NCBI GenBank assembly: GCA_037443705.1 | Contig: JBBINV010000003.1 | Location: forward strand, 1 to 64,000 | From: 2-02-FULL-66-14 sp037443705 | GTDB lineage: Bacteria > Pseudomonadota > Gammaproteobacteria > Burkholderiales > SG8-39 | DNA: 64,000 nucleotides | Direction of reading: 5' to 3' | Shown: positions 57,821 through 64,000 of the stretch, piece after piece | Position numbering within the stretch: the first letter of the stretch is position 1 | How the letters are laid out: every line of letters starts with the position of its first letter | Position numbers and translations under genes: made by a program | The notes under the pieces: model-generated | Seen by the model: only the letters and a program-made list of their open reading frames with translations | What the model was told of the DNA's origin: nothing | Databases searched by the model: none

Positions 57821-58497
57821 CGCTGACGCAGGACCTCGAACTCTGGACGCTCGTCCTGAACGCTTCCTTCGTGGTGAAGGCGGTGATGGCGCTGCTTGTC
57901 GCGGTCTCGTTCATGTCCTGGATGTTCATCTTCCGCAAGTGGTTCACGATCCGGCGCGCGGGGGTGCAGACCGAGCAGTTCGAGCGCGAGTTCTGGAGCG
58001 GGAACGACCTCGCCGCGCTCTACCAGGGCGCGGTGACGAACCGCCACACCATCGGGTCGCTCGAGCGCATCTTCGAGGCCGGTTACCGCGAGTTCACCAA
58101 GCTGCGCGGCCAGCGCGGCGCCGACCCCTCCGTCATGGTCGACGGGGCGCGCCGCGCGATGCGCGCCACCTACCAGCGCGAGATGGATTACCTCGAGCGC
58201 CATCTCGCGTTCCTCGCTTCCACCGGCTCGGTGTCGCCGTACGTGGGCCTGTTCGGCACGGTGTGGGGCATCATGCACGCCTTCCGGGGCCTGGCGAACG
58301 TGCAGCAGGCGACGCTCGCGCAGGTCGCACCGGGGATCGCGGAGGCGCTGATCGCCACCGCGATCGGCCTTTTCGCCGCGATTCCCGCGGTCGTGGCCTA
58401 CAACCGCTATTCCCACGACATCGACCGCCTCGCGATCCGCTTCGAGAGCTTCATGGAGGAGTTCTCGAACATCCTGCAGCGCCAGACGGTGAGATAG
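57817..58497 (+). CDS. tolQ: Tol-Pal system proton channel subunit TolQ
   Basis: Inner-membrane protein of 226 residues with three helices (about 12-35, 135-155, 170-190) homologous to MotA/ExbB. LERHLAFLASTGSVSPYVGLFGTVWGIMHAFRGL and GIAEALIATAIGLFAAIPAVVAYNR are the conserved channel parts. Uses the proton gradient with TolR to energise TolA. ATG overlaps ybgC. Confidence 0.96.
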   Translation: MTLTQDLELWTLVLNASFVVKAVMALLVAVSFMSWMFIFRKWFTIRRAGVQTEQFEREFWSGNDLAALYQGAVTNRHTIGSLERIFEAGYREFTKLRGQRGADPSVMVDGARRAMRATYQREMDYLERHLAFLASTGSVSPYVGLFGTVWGIMHAFRGLANVQQATLAQVAPGIAEALIATAIGLFAAIPAVVAYNRYSHDIDRLAIRFESFMEEFSNILQRQTVR

Positions 58498-58501
58498 CGC
58501 G

Positions 58502-58915
58502 ATGGCGCGCCTGCATTCCAAGCGCGGGCCGATGCACGAGATCAACGTCGTGCCCTACGTCGACGTGATGCTGGTTCTTCTGGTGATCTTCATGGTGACC
58601 GCGCCGCTCGTCACGCCGGGCATCGTCGATCTTCCCTCGGTGTCGAAGGCGCCGGTGGCGCCGGCGGCGCCGCTCGAGATCATGATCCGCGAGGATCGGA
58701 CGCTCGTGGTGCGCGAGCGCGACGCCGCCGGCCGCGTCGTGAGCGAGCGCACCGTGGCGAAGGGCGAGCTCGCGAGCTACATCAGGGATCCCAGGAAGCC
58801 CGTGCTCGTGGCGGGCGACAGGAACGTGCGCTACGAGGCGGTGCTGCAGACGATGGACGAGCTGCGCCAGAAGGGCGTCGAGCGCGTGGGGCTGCTCGTC
58901 AAGCCCGCGTCATGA
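58502..58915 (+). CDS. tolR: Tol-Pal system protein TolR
   Basis: A 137-residue protein with one membrane helix holding the essential aspartate in NVVPYVDVMLVLLVIFMVTAPL (Asp near residue 21) and a periplasmic domain. Pairs with TolQ. It starts four bases after the tolQ stop and overlaps tolA by ATGA. Confidence 0.95.
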   Translation: MARLHSKRGPMHEINVVPYVDVMLVLLVIFMVTAPLVTPGIVDLPSVSKAPVAPAAPLEIMIREDRTLVVRERDAAGRVVSERTVAKGELASYIRDPRKPVLVAGDRNVRYEAVLQTMDELRQKGVERVGLLVKPAS

Positions 58916-59679
58916 GCGCCTGGAGCCTGGAGCGGCGCTACGATCCGGGCTTTGCATCGTCGATCGCGCTCGCGGCACTCGTTCATCTGATTCTCGTGGT
59001 GATCCTCCTCGTCGGGGTTCGCTGGCAGAATCGGCCGCCGCAGGCGGTGACGGTGGAGCTGTGGCAGGCGCCGTCCCCCCCGCCGCCGAAGGTGGAGGAG
59101 CCTCCGGAGCCGCCCAGGCCGGTCCCCAAGGCCGAGCCGCCGCCTCCGCCCAAGGCCGAGCCACGGATCGAGAAGCCCGACATCGCGCAAAAGGAGCCGG
59201 TAATGGCAAAGCCGAAAACCGAGCCCAGGCCCGTCCCGAAGCCCGAGCCGAGACCCAGGCCCGCGGCGCCGCGCGACACCGAGGCGCAGAAGCGCCTGCG
59301 CGAGGAGCTCGCGCGCGAGCAGCAGCAGCTCGCGCTCGCGCGGGAACGGGAGGCGCTTCAGAATCAATTGAAGAGGGAAATGGCGGTTGACCGGGCGCGC
59401 AGTTTCGACGCCTACGCCGGCAAGATCAAATCCAAGATCAAGGCGAACATCGTCCTGCCGCCGGATATCAGGGGGAATCCCGAGGCGATCTTCGACGTGG
59501 TGCAGCTCCCTACGGGCGAGGTTCTGTCGGCGAGGCTGCGCAAGTCGAGCGGGCACAAGGCCTACGACGAGGCGGTGGAGCGCGCGATCTGGAAATCCTC
59601 GCCGTTGCCCAAGCCCGACCGGCCGGAGCTCTTCCAGCGCGCGCTCGAGCTCAAATTCAGACCGCTTGACCCCGTATAA
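58912..59679 (+). CDS. tolA: cell envelope integrity protein TolA (TonB C-terminal form)
   Basis: A 255-residue protein with an N-terminal membrane helix (about 17-38), a P/K/E-rich linker (50-125), a charged helix (about 125-165) and a C-terminal TonB-like domain (YAGKIKSKIKANIVLPPDIRGNP, EVLSARLRKSSGHKAYDEAVERAI). Bridges TolQR to TolB and Pal. The helix is shorter than in E. coli, as often in betaproteobacteria. Confidence 0.92.
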   Translation: MSAWSLERRYDPGFASSIALAALVHLILVVILLVGVRWQNRPPQAVTVELWQAPSPPPPKVEEPPEPPRPVPKAEPPPPPKAEPRIEKPDIAQKEPVMAKPKTEPRPVPKPEPRPRPAAPRDTEAQKRLREELAREQQQLALAREREALQNQLKREMAVDRARSFDAYAGKIKSKIKANIVLPPDIRGNPEAIFDVVQLPTGEVLSARLRKSSGHKAYDEAVERAIWKSSPLPKPDRPELFQRALELKFRPLDPV

Positions 59680-59680
59680 T
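59675..59680 (+). promoter_or_regulatory. candidate -10 element for tolB (leaderless)
   Basis: A perfect TATAAT overlapping the tolA stop region at 59675-59680 ends six bases before ATG 59687; no Shine-Dalgarno exists in the gap. The TTGACC just before it is too close to serve as a -35. This suggests a separate leaderless transcript for tolB and downstream genes. Confidence 0.45.
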
Positions 59681-59686
59681 TGATTC

Positions 59687-60955
59687 ATGCGAAGGGTCGT
59701 TTTCGCGCTCGCGCTCGCCGTTTCCGCCTGCCAGGCCTTCGCCCAACTCTCGATCGAAATCACCGGCGCCGGCGCGCAGCGCATGCCGATCGCGATCTTG
59801 CCGTTCGCGGGCGAGGCGGCGCTCCCGGCGGCAATCTCCACGATCGTTCGCGCGGACCTCGAGCGCAGCGGCCTGTTCCGCCCGCTCGAGATCCCGGCGC
59901 TCAATCCCCAACCTACCGAAGCTTCGGAGGTCAGCTACGCCGAATGGCGCTCGCGGCTCGCGGACGCGCTCGTGCTCGGCTCGGTGGCCGCGCGCCCCGA
60001 CGGCCGGTTCGAGGTGCGCTTCCGGCTCTTCGACGTGGCGAAGCAGGCGCCGCTCGGGGGGGTCGCCTACACGATGGCGCGCGATCAGGCGCGCGCGACC
60101 GCGCACCGGATCTCCGACTACGTCTACGAGAAGCTCACCGGCGAGAAGGGGGTGTTCTCGACGCGCATTGCCTACGTGGTGAAGCGCGGCAACCGCTATG
60201 AGCTCCAGATCGCGGACGCCGACGGAGCCGGCGCCGAGACCGCGCTCGCCTCGTTCGAGCCGATCATCTCGCCCGCCTGGTCGCCCGACGGCCGGCGCCT
60301 CGCCTACGTGTCGTTCGAGAACAAGAAGCCGGTGGTGTACGTGCACTCGCTCGCCGACGGCAGGCGCCATGTCGCGGCGAACTTCAAGGGTTCGAACTCG
60401 GCGCCCGCCTGGTCGCCCGACGGCTCGAAGCTCGCGGTGGTGCTCTCGCGCGAGGGCGGCTCGCAGGTGTTCCAGGTGAACCCCGACGGCAGCGGCCTGC
60501 GGCGCCTGGCGAGCTCCTCGGCGATCGACACGGAACCGGTGTATTCCCCGGACGGTCAATACATATATTTCACATCCGACCGGGGCGGGAGCCCGCAGAT
60601 CTACCGGATGCCCGCGGGCGGCGGCGACGCGCAGCGCATCACCTTCGAAGGGAGCTACAACGTGTCGCCGCGCGTGAGCCCCGACGGCAAGCGCCTCGCG
60701 TTCGTCACGCGCAACGGCGGACGGTTCCAGGCGGCGCTGCTCGACCTCGAGACGCGGCAGGTCCAGGTGCTGAGCGACAGCGACCGCGACGAATCGCCGA
60801 GCTTCGCGCCGAACGGCCGCATGATCCTGCTCGCCACGGTGAACGGCGGGCGCGGGGTGCTCGCGGCGGTGTCCTCCGACGGGCGGGTGAAGCAGCGGCT
60901 CAGCACGACAGCGGGGGACGTGCGCGAGCCCTCCTGGGGTCCATTCACGAAATGA
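59687..60955 (+). CDS. tolB: Tol-Pal system beta-propeller protein TolB
   Basis: Periplasmic protein of 422 residues, signal peptide cut near CQAFAQL. N-terminal alpha/beta domain (25-160) and a six-bladed propeller with repeated PAWSPDGxxLA, YSPDGQYIYFTSDRGGSPQIYRMP and SPDGKRLAFVT motifs. Binds Pal and TolA to keep outer-membrane contact at division. 14 bases before pal. Confidence 0.97.
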   Translation: MRRVVFALALAVSACQAFAQLSIEITGAGAQRMPIAILPFAGEAALPAAISTIVRADLERSGLFRPLEIPALNPQPTEASEVSYAEWRSRLADALVLGSVAARPDGRFEVRFRLFDVAKQAPLGGVAYTMARDQARATAHRISDYVYEKLTGEKGVFSTRIAYVVKRGNRYELQIADADGAGAETALASFEPIISPAWSPDGRRLAYVSFENKKPVVYVHSLADGRRHVAANFKGSNSAPAWSPDGSKLAVVLSREGGSQVFQVNPDGSGLRRLASSSAIDTEPVYSPDGQYIYFTSDRGGSPQIYRMPAGGGDAQRITFEGSYNVSPRVSPDGKRLAFVTRNGGRFQAALLDLETRQVQVLSDSDRDESPSFAPNGRMILLATVNGGRGVLAAVSSDGRVKQRLSTTAGDVREPSWGPFTK

Positions 60956-60969
60956 CGAGGAGAGAACCT

Positions 60970-61521
60970 ATGCGTTCGATTGGGATCGTGTTGATGACCG
61001 CAATCCTTGCCGCGTGCTCGACCACGCCCGAGGAGGAGCAGGCGCCCGCGGGCGTCGAGGATCGCAAGCCCGGCGCGCCCGGTGCGCAGTCGAAAGGCGT
61101 GGACCGGCCGCCGGTCGCCTCGGTCGACCTCACCGCAGGCAGGAAGTCGGCAGCCTCGATGCTCACCGATCCGAACTCGATCCTCTCCAAGCGCTCGATC
61201 TACTACGACTTCGACAAGTTCGACGTCAAGGAAGAGTACCGGCCGCTGGTGGAGGCGCACGCCCGGTATCTGCGCGACAACCCCAAGGCGAAGATTCTCG
61301 TGCAGGGCAATGCCGACGAGCGCGGCAGTCGCGAGTACAACCTGAGTCTGGGGCAGAAGCGCTCCGACGGGGTCAAGAAGATGATGCTGCTGCTCGGCGT
61401 GCGCGAGGACCAGGTCGAGTCGGTGAGCCTGGGCGAAGAAAAGCCCAAGGCCGAAGGTCACGACGAGGCCGCCTGGTCGCAGAACCGGCGCAGCGACATC
61501 CTGCATTCCGGCGAATTTTGA
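60970..61521 (+). CDS. pal: peptidoglycan-associated lipoprotein Pal
   Basis: Outer-membrane lipoprotein of 183 residues: lipobox with Cys16 in AILAACSTT, a spacer rich in acidic residues and G, and an OmpA-like domain with YYDFDKFDV, NADERGSREYNLSLGQKRSDGVKKML that grips meso-DAP. ATG 60970 follows GAGGAGAG and is preferred to the in-frame ATG 60952. Confidence 0.97.
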   Translation: MRSIGIVLMTAILAACSTTPEEEQAPAGVEDRKPGAPGAQSKGVDRPPVASVDLTAGRKSAASMLTDPNSILSKRSIYYDFDKFDVKEEYRPLVEAHARYLRDNPKAKILVQGNADERGSREYNLSLGQKRSDGVKKMMLLLGVREDQVESVSLGEEKPKAEGHDEAAWSQNRRSDILHSGEF

Positions 61522-62279
61522 TGCGAAGAGCGGCCGCGCTGGCTGTGGCGGTTCTGGCGCTGGGGTTCTGCCAGGGCGCTGCCGCGCTCTTCGAGGACGA
61601 CGAGGCGCGCCGCCGGGTGGAGGACCTGCGCAAGCAGGTCGAGCAGACGAGCCGCGCGCTCGACGAGCGCCTCGCGCGGCTGGAGGACCGGCGCGGGCTC
61701 GTCGACCTCGCCTCGCAGATCGAGGCGCTGCGCGAGGAACTCGCGCGCCTGCGCGGCCAGATCGAGGTGCTCGCGAACCGGGCCGAGACCGCGGACAAGC
61801 GGCAAAAAGACCTCTACGTGGACATCGACACGCGGCTCCGGAAGCTCGAGCAGGCGAAAGAGCAGGCGGGGACGGACAAGCCCCCGGCCGCGGACGCGGG
61901 CAGGGTGAGCGCCCCCGAGACCAGGGCGTACGAGGCGGCGCTCAATCAATTCAAGCTCGGCAACTACGCGCTCGCGATCTCGGCGTTCCAGGGGTTCCTC
62001 GTCACCTACCCGGACTCGAAGCTCGCGCCCTCCGCCCAGTACTGGATCGGGAACGCGCACTTCGCGCAGCGTGACTACAAGCAGGCGATCGCCGCGCAGC
62101 AGAAGGTGCTCTCGGCCTGGCCCGACGACGGCAAGGCGCCGGATGCGATGCTGAACATCGCCTCGTCGCAGGAGGCGCTCGGGGACCGGCGCGGTGCGCA
62201 GAAAACGCTCGCGGGGCTGGTCGCGCGCTATCCCGCCAGCCAGGCCGCGGCGAGCGCCAAGCAGAGACTCAAGCGCTGA
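61521..62279 (+). CDS. cpoB: cell division coordinator CpoB (YbgF)
   Basis: Periplasmic protein of 252 residues that links Tol-Pal with cell-wall synthesis. Signal peptide (cut near GAAALF), a trimeric coiled coil (about 30-110), and a C-terminal TPR domain (YEAALNQFKLGNYALAISAFQGFLVTYPDSKLAPSAQYWIGNAHFAQRDYKQAI in parts). ATG shares a base with the pal stop. Its stop overlaps the queC start as CTGA. Confidence 0.95.
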   Translation: MRRAAALAVAVLALGFCQGAAALFEDDEARRRVEDLRKQVEQTSRALDERLARLEDRRGLVDLASQIEALREELARLRGQIEVLANRAETADKRQKDLYVDIDTRLRKLEQAKEQAGTDKPPAADAGRVSAPETRAYEAALNQFKLGNYALAISAFQGFLVTYPDSKLAPSAQYWIGNAHFAQRDYKQAIAAQQKVLSAWPDDGKAPDAMLNIASSQEALGDRRGAQKTLAGLVARYPASQAAASAKQRLKR

Positions 62280-62956
62280 GCGGGAAAGCGGTCGTCCTCC
62301 TCTCCGGCGGGCTCGATTCCGCGGCGACGCTCGCCTGGGCGCGGCGCGAGGGCTTCGAGTGCCATTGCCTCTCCATCGACTACGGTCAGCGGCATGCCGT
62401 CGAACTGGTTTCTGCGGGGAAGATTGCTGCCGCGCTAGGCGCGGCGCGACACCGGGTCCTCAAGCTCGATCTGGGCGGCATCGGCGGCTCGGCGCTCACC
62501 GATCGCTCGATCGACGTGCCGACCGGCGGCGTGGGCACCGGCATCCCGGTTACCTACGTCCCGGCGCGAAACACGATCCTTCTCTCGCTCGCGCTCGGCT
62601 GGGCGGAAGTGCTCGGCGCGCGCCACATCTTCATCGGCGCGAACGCGATCGACTACTCGGGTTACCCGGATTGCCGCCCCGAATACCTGCGCGCGTTCGA
62701 GGCGATGGCGAACCTCGCGACCAAGGCGGCCGTGGAGGGCGCGCGCATCGAGATCCGCGCCCCGCTTATCGACCTCCCGAAGGCGGCAATCGTGCGGCTC
62801 GCGGCCGAGCTCGGCGTGGACATGGCCGCCACGGTCACCTGCTACCAGCCCGACGCCGAGGGGCGCGCCTGCGGGCGCTGCGACGCCTGCCGGATCCGGC
62901 GCGACGGCTTCAGGGCGGCGGGCATCCCCGACCCTACGCGCTATCAGGCCCGTTGA
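62276..62956 (+). CDS. queC: 7-cyano-7-deazaguanine synthase QueC, CTG start
   Basis: Makes preQ0 for queuosine and related tRNA bases using ATP; 226 residues. The PP-loop SGGLDSA is at residues 10-16, DYGQRHAVEL follows, and YVPARNT and the C-terminal zinc site CGRCDACRIR plus an upstream cysteine (TCYQP) complete it. Family members begin a few residues before the PP-loop, which is CTG 62276 here. The first ATG, GTG or TTG is a GTG at codon 81, downstream of the ATP site. The CTGA overlap with cpoB supports coupling. Confidence 0.95.
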   Translation: MSGKAVVLLSGGLDSAATLAWARREGFECHCLSIDYGQRHAVELVSAGKIAAALGAARHRVLKLDLGGIGGSALTDRSIDVPTGGVGTGIPVTYVPARNTILLSLALGWAEVLGARHIFIGANAIDYSGYPDCRPEYLRAFEAMANLATKAAVEGARIEIRAPLIDLPKAAIVRLAAELGVDMAATVTCYQPDAEGRACGRCDACRIRRDGFRAAGIPDPTRYQAR

Positions 62957-63015
62957 TCCCGCAATACGCGAGGTCAAACACGGCCCCCGGGAGCTTGCGC
63001 TAGCATCTTCGGCCC

Positions 63016-64000
63016 ATGAACGAAGTCACCCCCGCGCAGCTCGTTCCCTACGTGACCTGGGGCGCGTTCGCGCTCGCGTTCGTGTTCGGCGCGGTCGCGA
63101 ACAAGACCAATTTCTGCACCATGGGCGCGGTCTCCGACTGGGTCAACATGGGCGACACCAACCGCATGCGCATGTGGCTGCTCGCGATCGCGGTGGCGAT
63201 CCTCGGCTCGAGCGCGCTCCATTTCATGGGCATCGTGGATCTCTCCAAGTCCATCTATCATGGGCCGAACTTCACCTGGCTCTCGTATCTCGTAGGGGGA
63301 TTCCTCTTCGGCGTCGGCATGACGCTCGGCTCGGGCTGCGGCTCCAGGACGCTCGTGCGCATCGGCGGCGGGAACCTGAAGTCCGTCGTGGTGTTCGTCT
63401 TTCTCGGCATCGCCGCCTACATGACCCTGCGCGGCCTTTTCGGCGCCTTCCGCGTCGGGGTGCTCGAGCAGGCTTCGGTGACGCTCGCGGGCGGGCAGGA
63501 TCTGCCGTCGATCGCGGCGCGTGTGCACGGCGGCGACAGGAAGATGTGGCTCGCGGCCTGGGCGCTCGTGCTGGGCGGGGGTTTGCTCGTCTTCGTCTAC
63601 TGGTCGAAGGACTTCCGCTCCAGCTTCGACTTCACCCTCGGCGGACTGGTGACCGGCCTCGTCGTGGTGGGGGGGTGGATCGTGAGCGGCAAGCTCGGCT
63701 ACCTTGCCGAGGACCCGCAGACGCTTCAGGAAGCCTTCGTCGCCACCAACACCGGGCGGATGGAATCGTTTTCCTTCGTCTCGCCCCTGGCCTACTCGCT
63801 GGAATACCTGATGCTGTGGACCGACAAGTCGAAGATCGTCACCTATGGCGTCGCCTCTGCCGCGGGCGTGATCGCCGGCTCGGCCGCCTGGGCGCTCGCG
63901 ACGAAATCCTTCCGCTGGGAAGGCTTCGTGAGCGCCGAGGACACCGCCATGCACATCCTGGGCGGCATCCTCATGGGTTTCGGCGGCATCACCGCGCTCG
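63016..64000 (+). CDS. YeeE/YedE family (TsuA-like) transporter, 3' truncated by window edge
   Basis: The first 328 codons of a membrane protein, open to the edge. It has many helices, conserved cysteines in ANKTNFCTMGA near residue 35 and SGCGSRTLVRIGGGN near 110, and the second copy of a repeat beginning in the visible end (GGILMGFGGI). These motifs match the YeeE/YedE sulfur-transport family, which moves thiosulfate or other sulfur species. ATG 63016 follows TAGCAT (63001-63006) by nine bases with no Shine-Dalgarno. It may be its own unit after queC. Confidence 0.88.
   Translation, partial: MNEVTPAQLVPYVTWGAFALAFVFGAVANKTNFCTMGAVSDWVNMGDTNRMRMWLLAIAVAILGSSALHFMGIVDLSKSIYHGPNFTWLSYLVGGFLFGVGMTLGSGCGSRTLVRIGGGNLKSVVVFVFLGIAAYMTLRGLFGAFRVGVLEQASVTLAGGQDLPSIAARVHGGDRKMWLAAWALVLGGGLLVFVYWSKDFRSSFDFTLGGLVTGLVVVGGWIVSGKLGYLAEDPQTLQEAFVATNTGRMESFSFVSPLAYSLEYLMLWTDKSKIVTYGVASAAGVIAGSAAWALATKSFRWEGFVSAEDTAMHILGGILMGFGGITAL

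Noticed and set aside
59666..59671. TTGACC as -35 for the tolB TATAAT
   Set aside because: Only three bases separate the two hexamers; about 17 are needed.

Overview
The window is a stretch of chromosome from a high-GC Gram-negative bacterium, most likely a betaproteobacterium. This is an inference from gene content and order: a cox cluster carrying the small DUF2244, DUF2970 and DUF2909 genes, lolB-ispE-tRNA-Gln-prs-rplY-pth-ychF, the ftsX/ftsE/ftsY and rsmD/coaD block, an rpoH gene behind a CIRCE element, and a ruvC-ruvA...ruvB-ybgC-tolQRAB-pal-cpoB-queC run are all typical of that class. No rRNA genes, phage or complete insertion sequences were seen, and there is one tRNA.

Layout. 1-1085: small accessory segment with a left-truncated pRiA4b ORF-3-like gene and a DUF433/DUF5615 toxin-antitoxin pair. 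1116-5072 (minus): gpmA-envC-ctpA-moeB-like, all overlapping. 5096-10045: ArsR regulator, rhodanese, grxC, secB, SH3 protein and gpsA, then trmL and comF on the minus strand and bioC. 10122-17944: cytochrome c oxidase (caa3-like: CoxB carries a cytochrome c domain) and its assembly genes, without ctaA. 17952-23285: rpoH, ftsXE-ftsY, rsmD-coaD, mutM. 23349-30033: TPR protein, lolB, ispE, tRNA-Gln, prs, rplY, pth, ychF. 30034-33127: a decayed toxin with intact antitoxin, a cyclic-nucleotide-binding protein, an ankyrin protein and a secreted amidohydrolase. 33124-43617: two divergent operons, AraC regulator-aldehyde dehydrogenase-acyl-CoA synthetase against a branched-chain-type ABC importer ending in an aryl-aldehyde dehydrogenase, probably for uptake and oxidation of an aromatic or related acid or aldehyde. 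43627-50088: Pho regulon operon pstSCAB-phoU-phoB-phoR behind a Pho box. 50070-53216 (minus): HerA-like ATPase, EamA transporter, SDR. 53235-62956: yebC, ruvC, ruvA, an inserted fic gene, ruvB, ybgC, tol-pal, cpoB, queC. 63016-64000: YeeE/YedE transporter cut by the window edge.

The most unusual signals concern translation starts. Four genes (moeB-like, pth, ruvA, queC) have no ATG, GTG or TTG at the position conserved in their families but have CTG exactly there, and envC probably does too. Four of these five overlap the upstream stop codon as CTGA, completing a series with the ATGA, GTGA and TTGA overlaps used at other junctions. Several housekeeping genes have a -10-like hexamer only 6 to 10 bases before the start codon and no Shine-Dalgarno, suggesting leaderless or near-leaderless mRNAs. 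Other notable points: LivF is joined in frame to an aldehyde dehydrogenase with its own internal Shine-Dalgarno, four alternating AACCTAAA boxes lie upstream of the fic gene that splits ruvCA from ruvB, CIRCE overlaps a putative rpoH promoter, and the GpsA reading frame runs on antisense into trmL.
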